From the NCBI RefSeq assembly GCF_020707265.1, contig NZ_JAJFEQ010000004.1, positions 310,001-374,000 on the forward strand: 64,000 nt of DNA, given 5' to 3'. The position numbers and the translations under genes are program-made. The stretch comes from Massilia sp. IC2-477. GTDB taxonomy: Bacteria > Pseudomonadota > Gammaproteobacteria > Burkholderiales > Burkholderiaceae_D. Each line of letters starts with the position of its first letter. Within the stretch, counting starts at the first letter, position 1. Below the pieces are notes generated by a model that was not told the DNA's origin, did not search any database, and saw only the letters and a program-made list of their open reading frames with translations. This document shows positions 52,997 through 64,000 of this stretch, one piece after another.

Positions 52997-53560
52997 TTAG
53001 ATCTTGCCGACCAGGTCCAGCGACGGGGTCAGGGTTTCAGCGCCTTCGGTCCACTTGGCCGGGCACACTTCGCCCGGGTGCGATGCGACGTACTGGGCAG
53101 CCTTCACTTTGCGCATCAGTTCCGATGCGTCGCGGCCGATGCCGTTGTCGTGCACTTCCATGATCTTGATCTGGCCTTCCGGATTGATCACGAAGGTGCC
53201 GCGCAGAGCCATGCCTTCTTCTTCGATCATGACTTCGAAGTTGCGCGACAGGGTGCCGGTCGGGTCGCCGATCAGCGGGTAGTTGACTTTCTTGATGGCG
53301 TCCGAGGTGTCGTGCCATGCCTTGTGGGCGAAGTGGCTGTCGGTCGACACGCCATAGACGTTCACGCCCATCTTTGCGAATTCCGGCTGGAATGCAGCCA
53401 GGTCTTCCAGTTCGGTCGGGCAGACGAAGGTGAAGTCAGCCGGGTAGAACATCAGAACCGACCAGGTGCCCTTGAAGTTCTCTTCCGTCAGATCGACAAA
53501 CTTGCCGTTGTGGTAAGCGGTTGCCTTGAACGGCTTGATCTGGGTGTTGATGAGGGACAT
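52997..53560 (-). CDS. ahpC: alkyl hydroperoxide reductase subunit C (2-Cys peroxiredoxin)
   Basis: A 187-residue peroxidase that reduces hydrogen and organic peroxides. The peroxidatic Cys is in [20 protein letters not shown] (residue about 47) and the resolving Cys in [13 protein letters not shown] (about 166). Length is identical to E. coli AhpC. The frame is open upstream, but the ATG with AGGAG before it starts the known family N-terminus [13 protein letters not shown]. An OxyR-like operator is located 72 bp upstream. Confidence 0.98.
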   Translation of the reverse strand: MSLINTQIKPFKATAYHNGKFVDLTEENFKGTWSVLMFYPADFTFVCPTELEDLAAFQPEFAKMGVNVYGVSTDSHFAHKAWHDTSDAIKKVNYPLIGDPTGTLSRNFEVMIEEEGMALRGTFVINPEGQIKIMEVHDNGIGRDASELMRKVKAAQYVASHPGEVCPAKWTEGAETLTPSLDLVGKI

Positions 53561-53631
53561 GTATTCTCCTGTTTTCGGGTGGTTAAGGATTTGATAGACG
53601 CCAGTGTACCGAGCTGGACATCTTTTGTGAA

Positions 53632-53668
53632 ATTGATTGAAACGATACTGTCGATTGATTTTTACTAT
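53632..53668. promoter_or_regulatory. OxyR-like operator upstream of ahpC
   Basis: Read on the plus strand: ATTG-N7-CGAT-N7-ATTG-N7-CTAT. The OxyR consensus is ATAG-N7-CTAT-N7-ATAG-N7-CTAT; the site matches 13 of 16 positions with all three 7-base spacings exact. It is 72-108 bp before the ahpC start, the expected place for activation. No oxyR gene is in the window. Confidence 0.65.
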
Positions 53669-53790
53669 CGAACAAGTATGTCTCCCCCTTACGGGGCAAT
53701 AACCGGCCGGCAATCGGCGCGATCCGTGAAGTGTGGACGAAACGACAGCGGCGCGCAAGCTGCGCTTCGATTGGAGGGCGTGCCGCTATC

Positions 53791-53914
53791 TGTAGGGTGG
53801 TCGGCTTCGCCGACCGCGCGTTCGACCGGTACAGGCGCAGTGGTCACGCGAACCGGAGTAGAACGCGCGGTCGGCAGAGCGTGATCTGGTCCACTGGACC
53901 AGATCATCCCTACG
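53791..53914. repeat. cloverleaf palindromic intergenic element, copy 3 (diverged, larger)
   Basis: It begins TGTAGGGTGGTCGGC like the other copies and ends in CCCTACG (53908-53914). The inner pair CCGACCGCGCGTTC (53810-53823) with GAACGCGCGGTCGG (53861-53874) is perfect, and GATCTGGTCC with GGACCAGATC (53883-53905) makes a third arm. The outer arm pairs only over GTAGGG/CCCTAC. Its last bases provide the stop codon (TAG at 53910-53912) of the minus-strand receiver-kinase gene, so it inserted at the very end of that gene or defined it. Confidence 0.75.
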
Positions 53915-55124
53915 CGATCGTCGGCACTGCAGCCGTCTGCTCGCAGGTCGGCAGCACCAGGGTGAAGGTCGAGCCCTCGCCCGGCCTGCTGGTCACGCGC
54001 AGTTCGCCCCCGTGCGAGATCGCCAGCTGGCGCGAGATGTACAGGCCCAGTCCGAGCCCTTTCGGCTCGCCGTTGCGGGCGCCCCGCTCGTAGGGCTCGA
54101 AGATGCGTTCCAGGTCGCTCTGTGCGATACCCTTGCCTTCGTCGCGCACGTGGATGCTGACCGTATCCTTGGCATACTGGACGCTCACCTCGACCGGCTG
54201 GCCGCCGCCGTAGCGCAGCGCATTGGTGAGCAGGTTGACCACCACCTGCTCGATGCGGAACTCGTCCCAGCAGCCCTGCACGGGCGGATGCGGCAACAGC
54301 GACAGCTTGCAGCCGGTGGCCGCGGCCTGCAGCGACAGGTCGCTCACCACGCGTTCCAGCAGGTCCATCAGCTCCACCGCCGCCGGGCGGATCGACAGCT
54401 GGCCGCTGCGCATGCGCGAGACGTCCAGCATGTCGTCGATCAGGCGGATCATCGACTTGATCTGGCGCTCGTCGCGCCGGATCATGGCTTCGAACTGGTC
54501 CGGACTGATCGAGGCCAGCGTGCCGCGCTTGAGCTGCAGGCTGCGCATCTGCGTTTCCAGGAACAGGGTGTTGAGCGGCGTGCGCAGCTCGTGCGCCACC
54601 AGCGACATGAACTCGTCGCGCATGCGCAGGGAGCGCTGCAGCTCTTCCTGGGTCTGGTGCAGCTCGCGCAGCAGGGTTTCCTGCTCCTGGCGGCTGCGCT
54701 CGAGCGCGGCCATCTGGCGCTGCATCTGGCGCCGCTGCTGGTCGAGCGTGACGAACACGTTGACCTTGCTGCGCACGGCGTCCGAGTCGAGCGGCTTGTA
54801 GAGGAAGTCGACCGCGCCCGTCTCGTAGCCCTTGAAGGCGTAGTTCAGTTCGCGCCCGGCGGCCGACACGAACACGATCGGGATGTTGCGGGTGCGCTCG
54901 GTACCGCGCATCAGTTCGGCCAGCTCGAAGCCGTCCATGCCGGGCATCTGGACGTCGAGGATGGCGAGCGCGAACTCGTGCTCGAGCATCAGCGCCAGCG
55001 CATCCATGCCCGAGGAGGCCTGGAACACGAGGCGTCCTTCGCCGCGGATCAGGGCGTCGAGCGCGCGCAGGTTTTCCGGCAGGTCGTCGACGATCAGGAG
55101 TTTGCTTGGGTCTTGGGCGCTCAT
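53910..55124 (-). CDS. receiver-histidine kinase (REC-HisKA-HATPase)
   Basis: A 404-residue soluble signalling protein. The N-terminal receiver domain starts KLLIVDDLPENLRALDALIR with the phospho-Asp in FALAILDVQMPGMDGFEL and Lys in FLYKPLD. A coiled-coil linker (about 130-165) leads to HisKA with the phospho-His in [16 protein letters not shown] (about 181), then a HATPase domain with NLLTNALRYGG, DEGKGIAQSD and GLGLGLYISRQLAISHGGEL. It starts 4 bp inside the end of cheB. The stop codon lies in the palindromic element. Probably the downstream arm of the pathway started by the hybrid kinase. Confidence 0.92.
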   Translation of the reverse strand: MSAQDPSKLLIVDDLPENLRALDALIRGEGRLVFQASSGMDALALMLEHEFALAILDVQMPGMDGFELAELMRGTERTRNIPIVFVSAAGRELNYAFKGYETGAVDFLYKPLDSDAVRSKVNVFVTLDQQRRQMQRQMAALERSRQEQETLLRELHQTQEELQRSLRMRDEFMSLVAHELRTPLNTLFLETQMRSLQLKRGTLASISPDQFEAMIRRDERQIKSMIRLIDDMLDVSRMRSGQLSIRPAAVELMDLLERVVSDLSLQAAATGCKLSLLPHPPVQGCWDEFRIEQVVVNLLTNALRYGGGQPVEVSVQYAKDTVSIHVRDEGKGIAQSDLERIFEPYERGARNGEPKGLGLGLYISRQLAISHGGELRVTSRPGEGSTFTLVLPTCEQTAAVPTIA

Positions 55125-55738
55125 GGGTTCCTCAGCATGGGAAGCAGTGTCCGGATGGCGGACAGCGGCAGCACGAGATCGGGGGCGCAGCGGCGGATGG
55201 CTTCCTCGGGCATCGCGCTGGCCTGGGCTTCGTTCGGGTCCTGCACCACGGTCAGGCCGCCGCGCTCGCGGATCCGGCACATGCCGTCGGCGCCGTCGTG
55301 GTTGGCGCCGGTCAGGAGGATGCCGGCCATGGCCGGGCCGTAGGCGTCGGCGGCGGACTCCATCAGGACGTCGATCGCCGGACGCGCGAACTGGACCGGC
55401 GGCTCGCAGCTCAGCGAGAAGCAGCGGTCGCGCTCGATCGACAGATGATAGCCCGAACCGGCGAAATAGATCACGCCGGGCTGCAGTTGCTCCTTGTCGC
55501 GCGCCTCGCGCACCGGCAAGGCGGCGCGCAGATCGAACAGCTCGGCCAGGCGGCTGTCGCGGTCGGCGGGCACGTGCAGGATGCAGACCACCGTGGAGCG
55601 GTAGTCCACCGGGATCTCGGGCAGCAGGCCGATCAGAGCATCGACCCCGCCGGCCGAGCCGCCGATCACGACCAGCTCGGTGCGGCGCCCGCGCAGGGCT
55701 TCGCCGACCTGGCCAATGGCGCTCAGGGGAATGCTCAT
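55121..55738 (-). CDS. CheB-type methylesterase domain protein (no receiver)
   Basis: A 205-residue methylesterase domain without the N-terminal receiver found in chemotaxis CheB. The triad appears as Ser in IGGSAGGVDAL, His in VCILHVPADRDSRLAEL and Asp in TGANHDGADGM. It starts in the last codons of cheR (4-bp overlap) and ends over the start of the receiver-kinase. CheB-CheR pairs in such kinase operons modify, or are thought to modify, signalling proteins rather than classical receptors; the target here is unknown. Confidence 0.9.
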   Translation of the reverse strand: MSIPLSAIGQVGEALRGRRTELVVIGGSAGGVDALIGLLPEIPVDYRSTVVCILHVPADRDSRLAELFDLRAALPVREARDKEQLQPGVIYFAGSGYHLSIERDRCFSLSCEPPVQFARPAIDVLMESAADAYGPAMAGILLTGANHDGADGMCRIRERGGLTVVQDPNEAQASAMPEEAIRRCAPDLVLPLSAIRTLLPMLRNP

Positions 55739-56577
55739 GCGGCGCCCTTGCGGTAGATGCGCTCGCGCCGCGCCAGCACGTCGAAGCGGTCGCCGTAGCT
55801 GGAGAACTCGATGCTCTCCTTGCTGCCCAGCCCCATGAAGCCGCGGTAGCACAGCGATTCGTGGAACAGGCCGAGCACACGGTCCTGCAGCTTGCGGTTG
55901 AAATAGATCAGGACGTTGCGGCAGCTGACGAAATGGGTCTCCGAGAACACGCTGTCGGTCGCCAGGCTGTGGTCGGCGAAGGTGACGTTCTCCACCAGCG
56001 AGCGGTCGAACAGGGCGCCGTCGTAGGCTGCCGTGTAGTAGTCGGAAAAAGCGCGCTTGCCGCCCGCCTTCTGGTAGTTCTCGGTGTACTGGCGCATGGC
56101 CTCCACCTTGAACACCCCGCGCCGCGCCGCTTCCAGCGATGCCGGATTGATGTCGGTGGCGTAGATCAGCGAGCGTTCGAGCAGCCCCTCTTCCTGCAGC
56201 AGGATGGCCAGGGAATACACTTCCTCGCCGGTGCTGCAGCCGGCCACCCAGAGCTTCAGCGACGGATAGGTCCGCAGGAAAGGAAGGACGTGCTCGCGCA
56301 GCGCGATCCAGTATTCCGGGTCGCGGAACATCTCGGTGACGGGAATCGTCAGGTACTGCAGCAGCTGGGCGAAACCGTCCGGCTCGTGCATGACCTTGGC
56401 CTGCAGGCTGGATACGGTGTCGCATTCCATCTCACGCATGGCCACCAGGATGCGGCGCTTCTGCGAGGCTCCGGTGTAGTCGCGGAAATCGTAGTTGTAC
56501 TTCAGGTACACCGCCTCCACGAGCATTTTCAGCTCGATGTCGAAGTCGTCCGGCGGATTGGGATCGAGGGGAAGCAT
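55735..56577 (-). CDS. CheR-type SAM-dependent methyltransferase
   Basis: A 280-residue protein-glutamate methyltransferase of the CheR family. SAM-binding motif I is LWVAGCSTGEEVYSLAILLQ; the second SAM segment is IYATDINPASLEAARRGVF and the core VSCRNVLIYFN is conserved. The N-terminal helical domain (VEAVYLKYNYDFRDYTGASQ) is complete. The start MLPLDPNPP has AAGGA upstream; the frame continues 37 codons upstream into the hybrid kinase, which argues against earlier starts. It lies 8 bp after that gene. Confidence 0.92.
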   Translation of the reverse strand: MLPLDPNPPDDFDIELKMLVEAVYLKYNYDFRDYTGASQKRRILVAMREMECDTVSSLQAKVMHEPDGFAQLLQYLTIPVTEMFRDPEYWIALREHVLPFLRTYPSLKLWVAGCSTGEEVYSLAILLQEEGLLERSLIYATDINPASLEAARRGVFKVEAMRQYTENYQKAGGKRAFSDYYTAAYDGALFDRSLVENVTFADHSLATDSVFSETHFVSCRNVLIYFNRKLQDRVLGLFHESLCYRGFMGLGSKESIEFSSYGDRFDVLARRERIYRKGAA

Positions 56578-56585
56578 TGTAATCC

Positions 56586-60068
<3,483 letters not shown>

Positions 60069-60189
60069 GCGCGACGAAAAGTTAGGAAAAAAATATCCTA
60101 AGTGTAACGCAAAGCTTGTCTTTTCTCGCACACAATTGAATGAATGAAATGCATCTCCATTGTCTTATCAGAAATACATTTCTACAAAT

Positions 60190-62757
60190 TCAACTTGCAA
60201 TGTGTCGGGCCAGGTAGGGCGCGGTGCGGCTTGTCTTGCACCGCGCCACCTCTTCCGGCGGCCCGGCGCAGATCAGCTTGCCGCCTTCGTCGCCTGCGCC
60301 CGGGCCGACGTCGATCACCCAGTCGCAGCCGGCCACCACCCGCATGGTGTGCTCGACCAGGATCACCGTATTGCCGGCGTCGACCAGGCGGTTCAGCTGG
60401 AGCATCAGGCGGTCAGCGTCACGCGGGTGCAGGCCGGTGGTCGGCTCGTCCAGCACGTAGAGCGTGTTGCCGCGGCCGGCGCGCTGCAGCTCGGTGGCCA
60501 GCTTGATGCGCTGGGCTTCGCCGCCGGACAGCTCAGTGGCCGGCTGGCCCAGGCGCAGGTAGTCCAGTCCCACCTCGACCAGCACCTCCAGTGCGCGCTC
60601 GACCAGTGCCTCACCGTTGAAGAAGTCGGCCGCCTCGCCTACCGTCATGCCCAGCACCTCGGCAATGTTCTTGCCGCGGTAGCGCACCTCGAGGGTCTTG
60701 GCGTTGTAGCGCGCGCCCTCGCAGGTCGGGCATGGCGCATACACGCTCGGCAGGAACAGCAGCTCGACCATGACCGAGCCCTCGCCGGCGCAGTGTTCGC
60801 AGCGGCCCTTGGCCACATTGAAGGAGAAGCGCCCGGCATCGAAGCGGCGCTTCTTCGCGTCCGGCGTGGCCGCGAACAGCTTGCGCACCTGGTCGAACAG
60901 GCCGGTATAGGTGGCCAGGTTCGAACGCGGGGTGCGCCCGATCGGCTTCTGGTCCACCCGCACCATGCGCCGGATCTGGTCCATGCCTGCCACGATGCGG
61001 CCTTCGAGCAGCAAGGGCGCTTCCTGTTCCAGCCCGGGCTCTTCAAGCTCGGGCGCTTCCGCATCAAGCGTCCCCTGCCCGAGCGCCGCGCCGACCAGCT
61101 CGACCAGCACCTGGCTGACCAGGCTCGATTTTCCGGAGCCGGACACGCCGGTCACCGCCGTCATGACGCCCAGCGGGAAGGCGGCTTCGATACCGTCCAG
61201 GTTGTTGCGGCGTACGTCTTCCAGCCTGAGCCAGCCGATCGGCTCGCGCGGCCTCCGTTTTGCCAAGGGCGCCTCGTCGAACAGGTAACGCCGGGTCTGC
61301 GATTGTTCGACCTGCTTCAGGCCCTCCGGCGCGCCGCTGTACAGCACCTTTCCGCCCCGCTCGCCCGCCTGTGGACCGACATCGACGATCCAGTCGGCCT
61401 TGCGGATCACGTCGAGCGCGTGCTCGACCACGAACAGCGAATTGCCGGCGCTTTTCAGCTGGTCCAGCGCATCGAGCAGGGCCTCGGTGTCGGCCGGGTG
61501 CAGGCCGGCCGAGGGCTCGTCCAGCACGTAGACCACGCCGAACAGGTTGGAGCGCACCTGGGTCGCCAGGCGCAGGCGCTGCAGCTCGCCCGGCGACAGG
61601 GTCGGCGTGCTGCGCTCCAGCGCCAGGTAGCCCAGGCCCAGGTCGAGCAGCACGCCCAGGCGCGCGCACAGGTCCTGGGCGATGCGCTGGGTGACGATCA
61701 TCTGTTCCGGGTGTTCCTTGGCGCGCGTCTTGTCCTTGGCCGCCTTGCCCGACGCATAGGGTTTCAACAGGTCGGCGAGGCGCGCCAGCGGCATGCGCGA
61801 CAGCTCCATGATGTCGATGCCGGCAAAGGTCACCGACAGCGCTTCCTGGCGCAGGCGCTTGCCGCGGCATAGCGGGCATTCGGTACTGACCATGTAGCGC
61901 GCCACGCGCTTTTTCATCGAGGCGCTTTCGGTATTCGCGAAGGTCTGCAGCACGTAGCGGCGCGCGCCGGTGAAGGTGCCCTGGTAACTGGGCGTTTCCT
62001 TGCGCCTCAAGGCCGCCTTCGTTTCCTTCGGGGTCAGTCCGGCGTAGACGGGAACGGTGGGCGTCTCGTCGGTGAACAGGATCCAGTCGCGGTCCTTCTT
62101 CGGCAGCTCGCGCCAGGGCGTGTCGACGTCATAGCCCATGGTGACCAGGATGTCGCGCAGGTTCTGGCCGTGCCAGGCCGGCGGCCAGGCCGCGACCGCG
62201 CGCTCGCGGATCGTGAGCGTATCGTCCGGCACCAGCGACTGCTCGGTCACCTCGTAGACTCGGCCCAGGCCCGAGCACTGCGGGCAGGCGCCTTCCGGGG
62301 TATTCGGCGAAAAGGATTCGGCGTACAGCAGCTCCTGGCCGGGCGGATAGTCGCCGGCGCGCGAATACAGCATGCGCAGGGAATTCGACAGGGTCGACAC
62401 GCTGCCGACCGAGGAACGCGCCGTGGGCGAACCGCGCTGCTGCTGCAGGGCCACCGCGGGCGGCAGGCCGTCGATCTCGTCGACCTCGGGCACCGGCATC
62501 TGGTGGAACAGGCGGCGCGCATAGGGCGACACCGATTCCAGGTAGCGCCGCTGGGCTTCCGCGTACAGGGTGCCAAAGGCGAGCGAAGACTTGCCCGAGC
62601 CGGACACGCCGGTGAATACCACCAGGCTGCCCCTCGGGATGTCGACATCGACGTCCTTCAGGTTGTGCTCGCGGGCGCCGCGCACCCGTACGTAGCCGGT
62701 GCGGCTTTCGCCGGCGTGCGAGGTGCTGTGTTCGTGCTGCGTTGGCTTGTGGCGCAT
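60190..62757 (-). CDS. UvrA-family ABC ATPase (class II UvrA paralogue)
   Basis: An 855-residue double ABC ATPase of the UvrA family. Each half has a Walker A (FTGVSGSGKSSLAFGTL near 60; VTGVSGSGKSSLVSQVL near 510) and a signature motif (TLSPGELQRLRLATQV; ELSGGEAQRIKLATELQ). Three zinc modules are visible: CPQCSGLGRVYE, CPLCRGKRLR and CEHC ... CPTCEGARYN. It is about 90 residues shorter than typical UvrA, and the UvrB-interaction region seems reduced, as in the UvrA2/DrrC-like group tied to drug or DNA-damage tolerance. The start at 62757 has GGGGAA upstream; an earlier ATG is 11 codons away. Confidence 0.9.
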   Translation of the reverse strand: MRHKPTQHEHSTSHAGESRTGYVRVRGAREHNLKDVDVDIPRGSLVVFTGVSGSGKSSLAFGTLYAEAQRRYLESVSPYARRLFHQMPVPEVDEIDGLPPAVALQQQRGSPTARSSVGSVSTLSNSLRMLYSRAGDYPPGQELLYAESFSPNTPEGACPQCSGLGRVYEVTEQSLVPDDTLTIRERAVAAWPPAWHGQNLRDILVTMGYDVDTPWRELPKKDRDWILFTDETPTVPVYAGLTPKETKAALRRKETPSYQGTFTGARRYVLQTFANTESASMKKRVARYMVSTECPLCRGKRLRQEALSVTFAGIDIMELSRMPLARLADLLKPYASGKAAKDKTRAKEHPEQMIVTQRIAQDLCARLGVLLDLGLGYLALERSTPTLSPGELQRLRLATQVRSNLFGVVYVLDEPSAGLHPADTEALLDALDQLKSAGNSLFVVEHALDVIRKADWIVDVGPQAGERGGKVLYSGAPEGLKQVEQSQTRRYLFDEAPLAKRRPREPIGWLRLEDVRRNNLDGIEAAFPLGVMTAVTGVSGSGKSSLVSQVLVELVGAALGQGTLDAEAPELEEPGLEQEAPLLLEGRIVAGMDQIRRMVRVDQKPIGRTPRSNLATYTGLFDQVRKLFAATPDAKKRRFDAGRFSFNVAKGRCEHCAGEGSVMVELLFLPSVYAPCPTCEGARYNAKTLEVRYRGKNIAEVLGMTVGEAADFFNGEALVERALEVLVEVGLDYLRLGQPATELSGGEAQRIKLATELQRAGRGNTLYVLDEPTTGLHPRDADRLMLQLNRLVDAGNTVILVEHTMRVVAGCDWVIDVGPGAGDEGGKLICAGPPEEVARCKTSRTAPYLARHIAS

Positions 62758-62811
62758 GGCTTCCCCGGCATCGTGAGCTCGATACCGCATTTCAGCCTAC
62801 CTGAGAGAAAT

Positions 62812-64000
62812 TTACCGTGCGCTTTCCAACAGTTCGGCCAGCTGGGCGCACAAGGGATCGAGCTCGGCCGGTTGGCAGGCAACAGCCACCCGGCGGCATG
62901 CATCCAGCACATCTTGCTGTTCAACAATCTGCCCCAGGCGCCGCGCCAGTCGGGCCGGGCTCAGATGCGCCGCACGCAGGCTGGCTCCCACGCCCAAGGC
63001 GCGCACCCGCGCCGCATTGTCGAACTGGTCGTGCGCCAGCGGCACCACCAGCTGCGGCGTCCCGGCGCGCAAGGCTTCAGCGGTGCTGCCGATGCCGCCG
63101 TGGTGCACCAGGGCGGCCACATGCGGCAGCAGCACGCGCAGCGGTACATAGTCCTGCCACAGCACGGGCGTCGGCAGCTGGGCCGGCAGCTGCTCGCGGT
63201 GCGGGGTGAGCAGGATGGCGCGCAGGCCGCGCCGCGCGCAGGCATCGAGCGCGCAGCGAAAATAATGGGCTGCCTGGCGGTTGCCGGTGCCGGGCGTGAA
63301 CACCACGGGCGGCGCGCCCGCCTCCAGGAAGCGCGCCACTTCCGGCGCCAGCTCGGCCTGGGGCGATGGGTCGTAGAGCGGAAAGCCAGTGCGCAGCAGC
63401 GGCTGCGGCCAGTCGGGCTGGGTCGGCGCGAACCATTCGGGAAAAAGAGTCACCGACAGGTCGGGCACCTTCATCAGGTAATCGACCAGATCATGGACCG
63501 GCGCCAGGCCCCGTGCCGCCCGCGCCGCGTTCACGTCCGGCAGCGCCACCGGGTTGATCAGTGCATCACCCAGCTTGCGCCACAACCAGCGGCGCACGCC
63601 GTGCGGCACCCAGCGCGGCATCGGCCACGGTCCCAGCAGCAGCGGGTCATGCACGGTCGGCAGGTTCGAGGGGGCGAGATAGGCGGCGGCCACCTTCAGG
63701 CCGGGCCGCTGGGCCTGGCACAGGTCGGCCTCCGGCAGCGCCAGCGGATGGACCAGCAACACGACCCGCTCGTCGGGCAGCAGTGCGGCGACCCAGGCCG
63801 GCACCCGCGCCATCGCCGGCCGGGTCGCGTTCCACACCACGGCCAAGCCACGCGTCGGATCCCACAGGTCGGGATGGTCGAGCACCGCCTCGTCAGCCGG
63901 CAGGCCGTGGAATTCCAGCCCCGTCGGTTCGACGAAGGGCGCATGTTGCGACGGCCCGAGCATGCTGACCCGGTGCCCTGCTTCGCGTAGCGCAAGGGCC
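62812..64000 (-). CDS. glycosyltransferase, GT1/MGT type (5' end outside window)
   Basis: A nucleotide-sugar-dependent glycosyltransferase of the UDP-glucosyl/macrolide type, missing its N-terminus: the frame is open to the right edge, where the residues ALALREAGHRVSMLGPSQHA are a family-type N-terminal beginning, so only about 10-20 residues are lost. The C-terminal donor-binding signature LVHHGGIGSTAEALRAGTPQ followed by LVVPLAHDQFDNAARVRAL is intact. Acceptor unknown; relatives act on lipids, sterols and antibiotics. It ends 54 bp before the UvrA paralogue on the same strand, and the two could be co-transcribed, a combination seen with self-resistance genes, though that is inference. Confidence 0.88.
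   Translation of the reverse strand, partial: ALALREAGHRVSMLGPSQHAPFVEPTGLEFHGLPADEAVLDHPDLWDPTRGLAVVWNATRPAMARVPAWVAALLPDERVVLLVHPLALPEADLCQAQRPGLKVAAAYLAPSNLPTVHDPLLLGPWPMPRWVPHGVRRWLWRKLGDALINPVALPDVNAARAARGLAPVHDLVDYLMKVPDLSVTLFPEWFAPTQPDWPQPLLRTGFPLYDPSPQAELAPEVARFLEAGAPPVVFTPGTGNRQAAHYFRCALDACARRGLRAILLTPHREQLPAQLPTPVLWQDYVPLRVLLPHVAALVHHGGIGSTAEALRAGTPQLVVPLAHDQFDNAARVRALGVGASLRAAHLSPARLARRLGQIVEQQDVLDACRRVAVACQPAELDPLCAQLAELLESAR

Noticed and set aside
53910..55880. Receiver-kinase as a 656-residue protein with a long N-terminal extension
   Set aside because: The extra 250 residues lie antisense-free but over cheB in another frame and have Arg/Ala-rich shadow composition; the ATG at 55124 starts the receiver domain exactly and overlaps the cheB stop.
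55121..56425. CheB as a 434-residue protein
   Set aside because: The upstream part is the out-of-frame shadow of cheR; the ATG at 55738 starts the methylesterase domain and overlaps the cheR stop by 4 bp.

Overview
This window is 64 kb of GC-rich chromosome from a betaproteobacterium, most likely Oxalobacteraceae (Massilia or a close relative). The evidence is gene content and gene order: a leuC-leuD-leuB-asd-fimV-truA-trpF-trpB-trpA ... accD-folC-SPOR-cvpA-purF supercluster typical of Burkholderiales, rpsF-priB-rpsR-rplI followed by dnaB, a LexA gene with an E. coli-type SOS box, and many two-component and chemotaxis proteins. I found no rRNA, tRNA, CRISPR array, insertion sequence or prophage. 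Almost every base belongs to a compact set of about 56 genes, most of them on the minus strand.

Layout. 0-2 kb (+): the 3' end of a GspE/PilB-type secretion ATPase, then four tandem, related small lipoproteins. 2-8 kb (-): a secreted pullulanase with a palindromic operator candidate, and a membrane GGDEF-EAL protein. 8-13 kb (-): a phosphate transporter with its DUF47 partner, dnaB, and the rplI/rpsR/priB/rpsF ribosomal operon. 13.2 kb (+): lexA. 14-35 kb (-): the biosynthetic supercluster (leucine, aspartate semialdehyde, tryptophan, fatty-acid carboxylase, folate, purine, methionine). It is interrupted between trpA and accD by a small accessory block (a secreted transglutaminase-like protein and two paralogous small membrane proteins), and an entericidin-type lipoprotein sits between leuC and leuD. 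35-38 kb (-): cheZ-cheA. 38.4-40.8 kb (+): a universal stress protein with an FNR-type box, a NarL-type response regulator and a Crp/Fnr regulator without the iron-sulfur cysteines.

42-49.7 kb (-) holds an apparent five-gene DNA-repair operon: a RecQ-type helicase followed by the ligase-associated set (exonuclease, ATP-dependent ligase, Lhr-type DEXH helicase, PdeM phosphoesterase), with start/stop overlaps. 50-53.6 kb (-): an acetyltransferase with an XRE-cupin regulator, then ahpC-ahpF with an OxyR-like site upstream. 53.9-60 kb (-): a four-gene signalling operon (hybrid kinase with three receivers, CheR, CheB, receiver-kinase). 60-64 kb (-): a UvrA paralogue and the 3' part of a glycosyltransferase that runs off the window.

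The least expected structures are three copies of a roughly 90-120 bp palindromic cloverleaf element (35.2, 40.9 and 53.8 kb), the tandem lipoprotein family, the RecQ protein with a Tudor-like C-terminus in place of HRDC, an internally duplicated glycine-zipper envelope protein, and the cassette splitting the trp-acc cluster. No wholly new defence or mobile system is evident.
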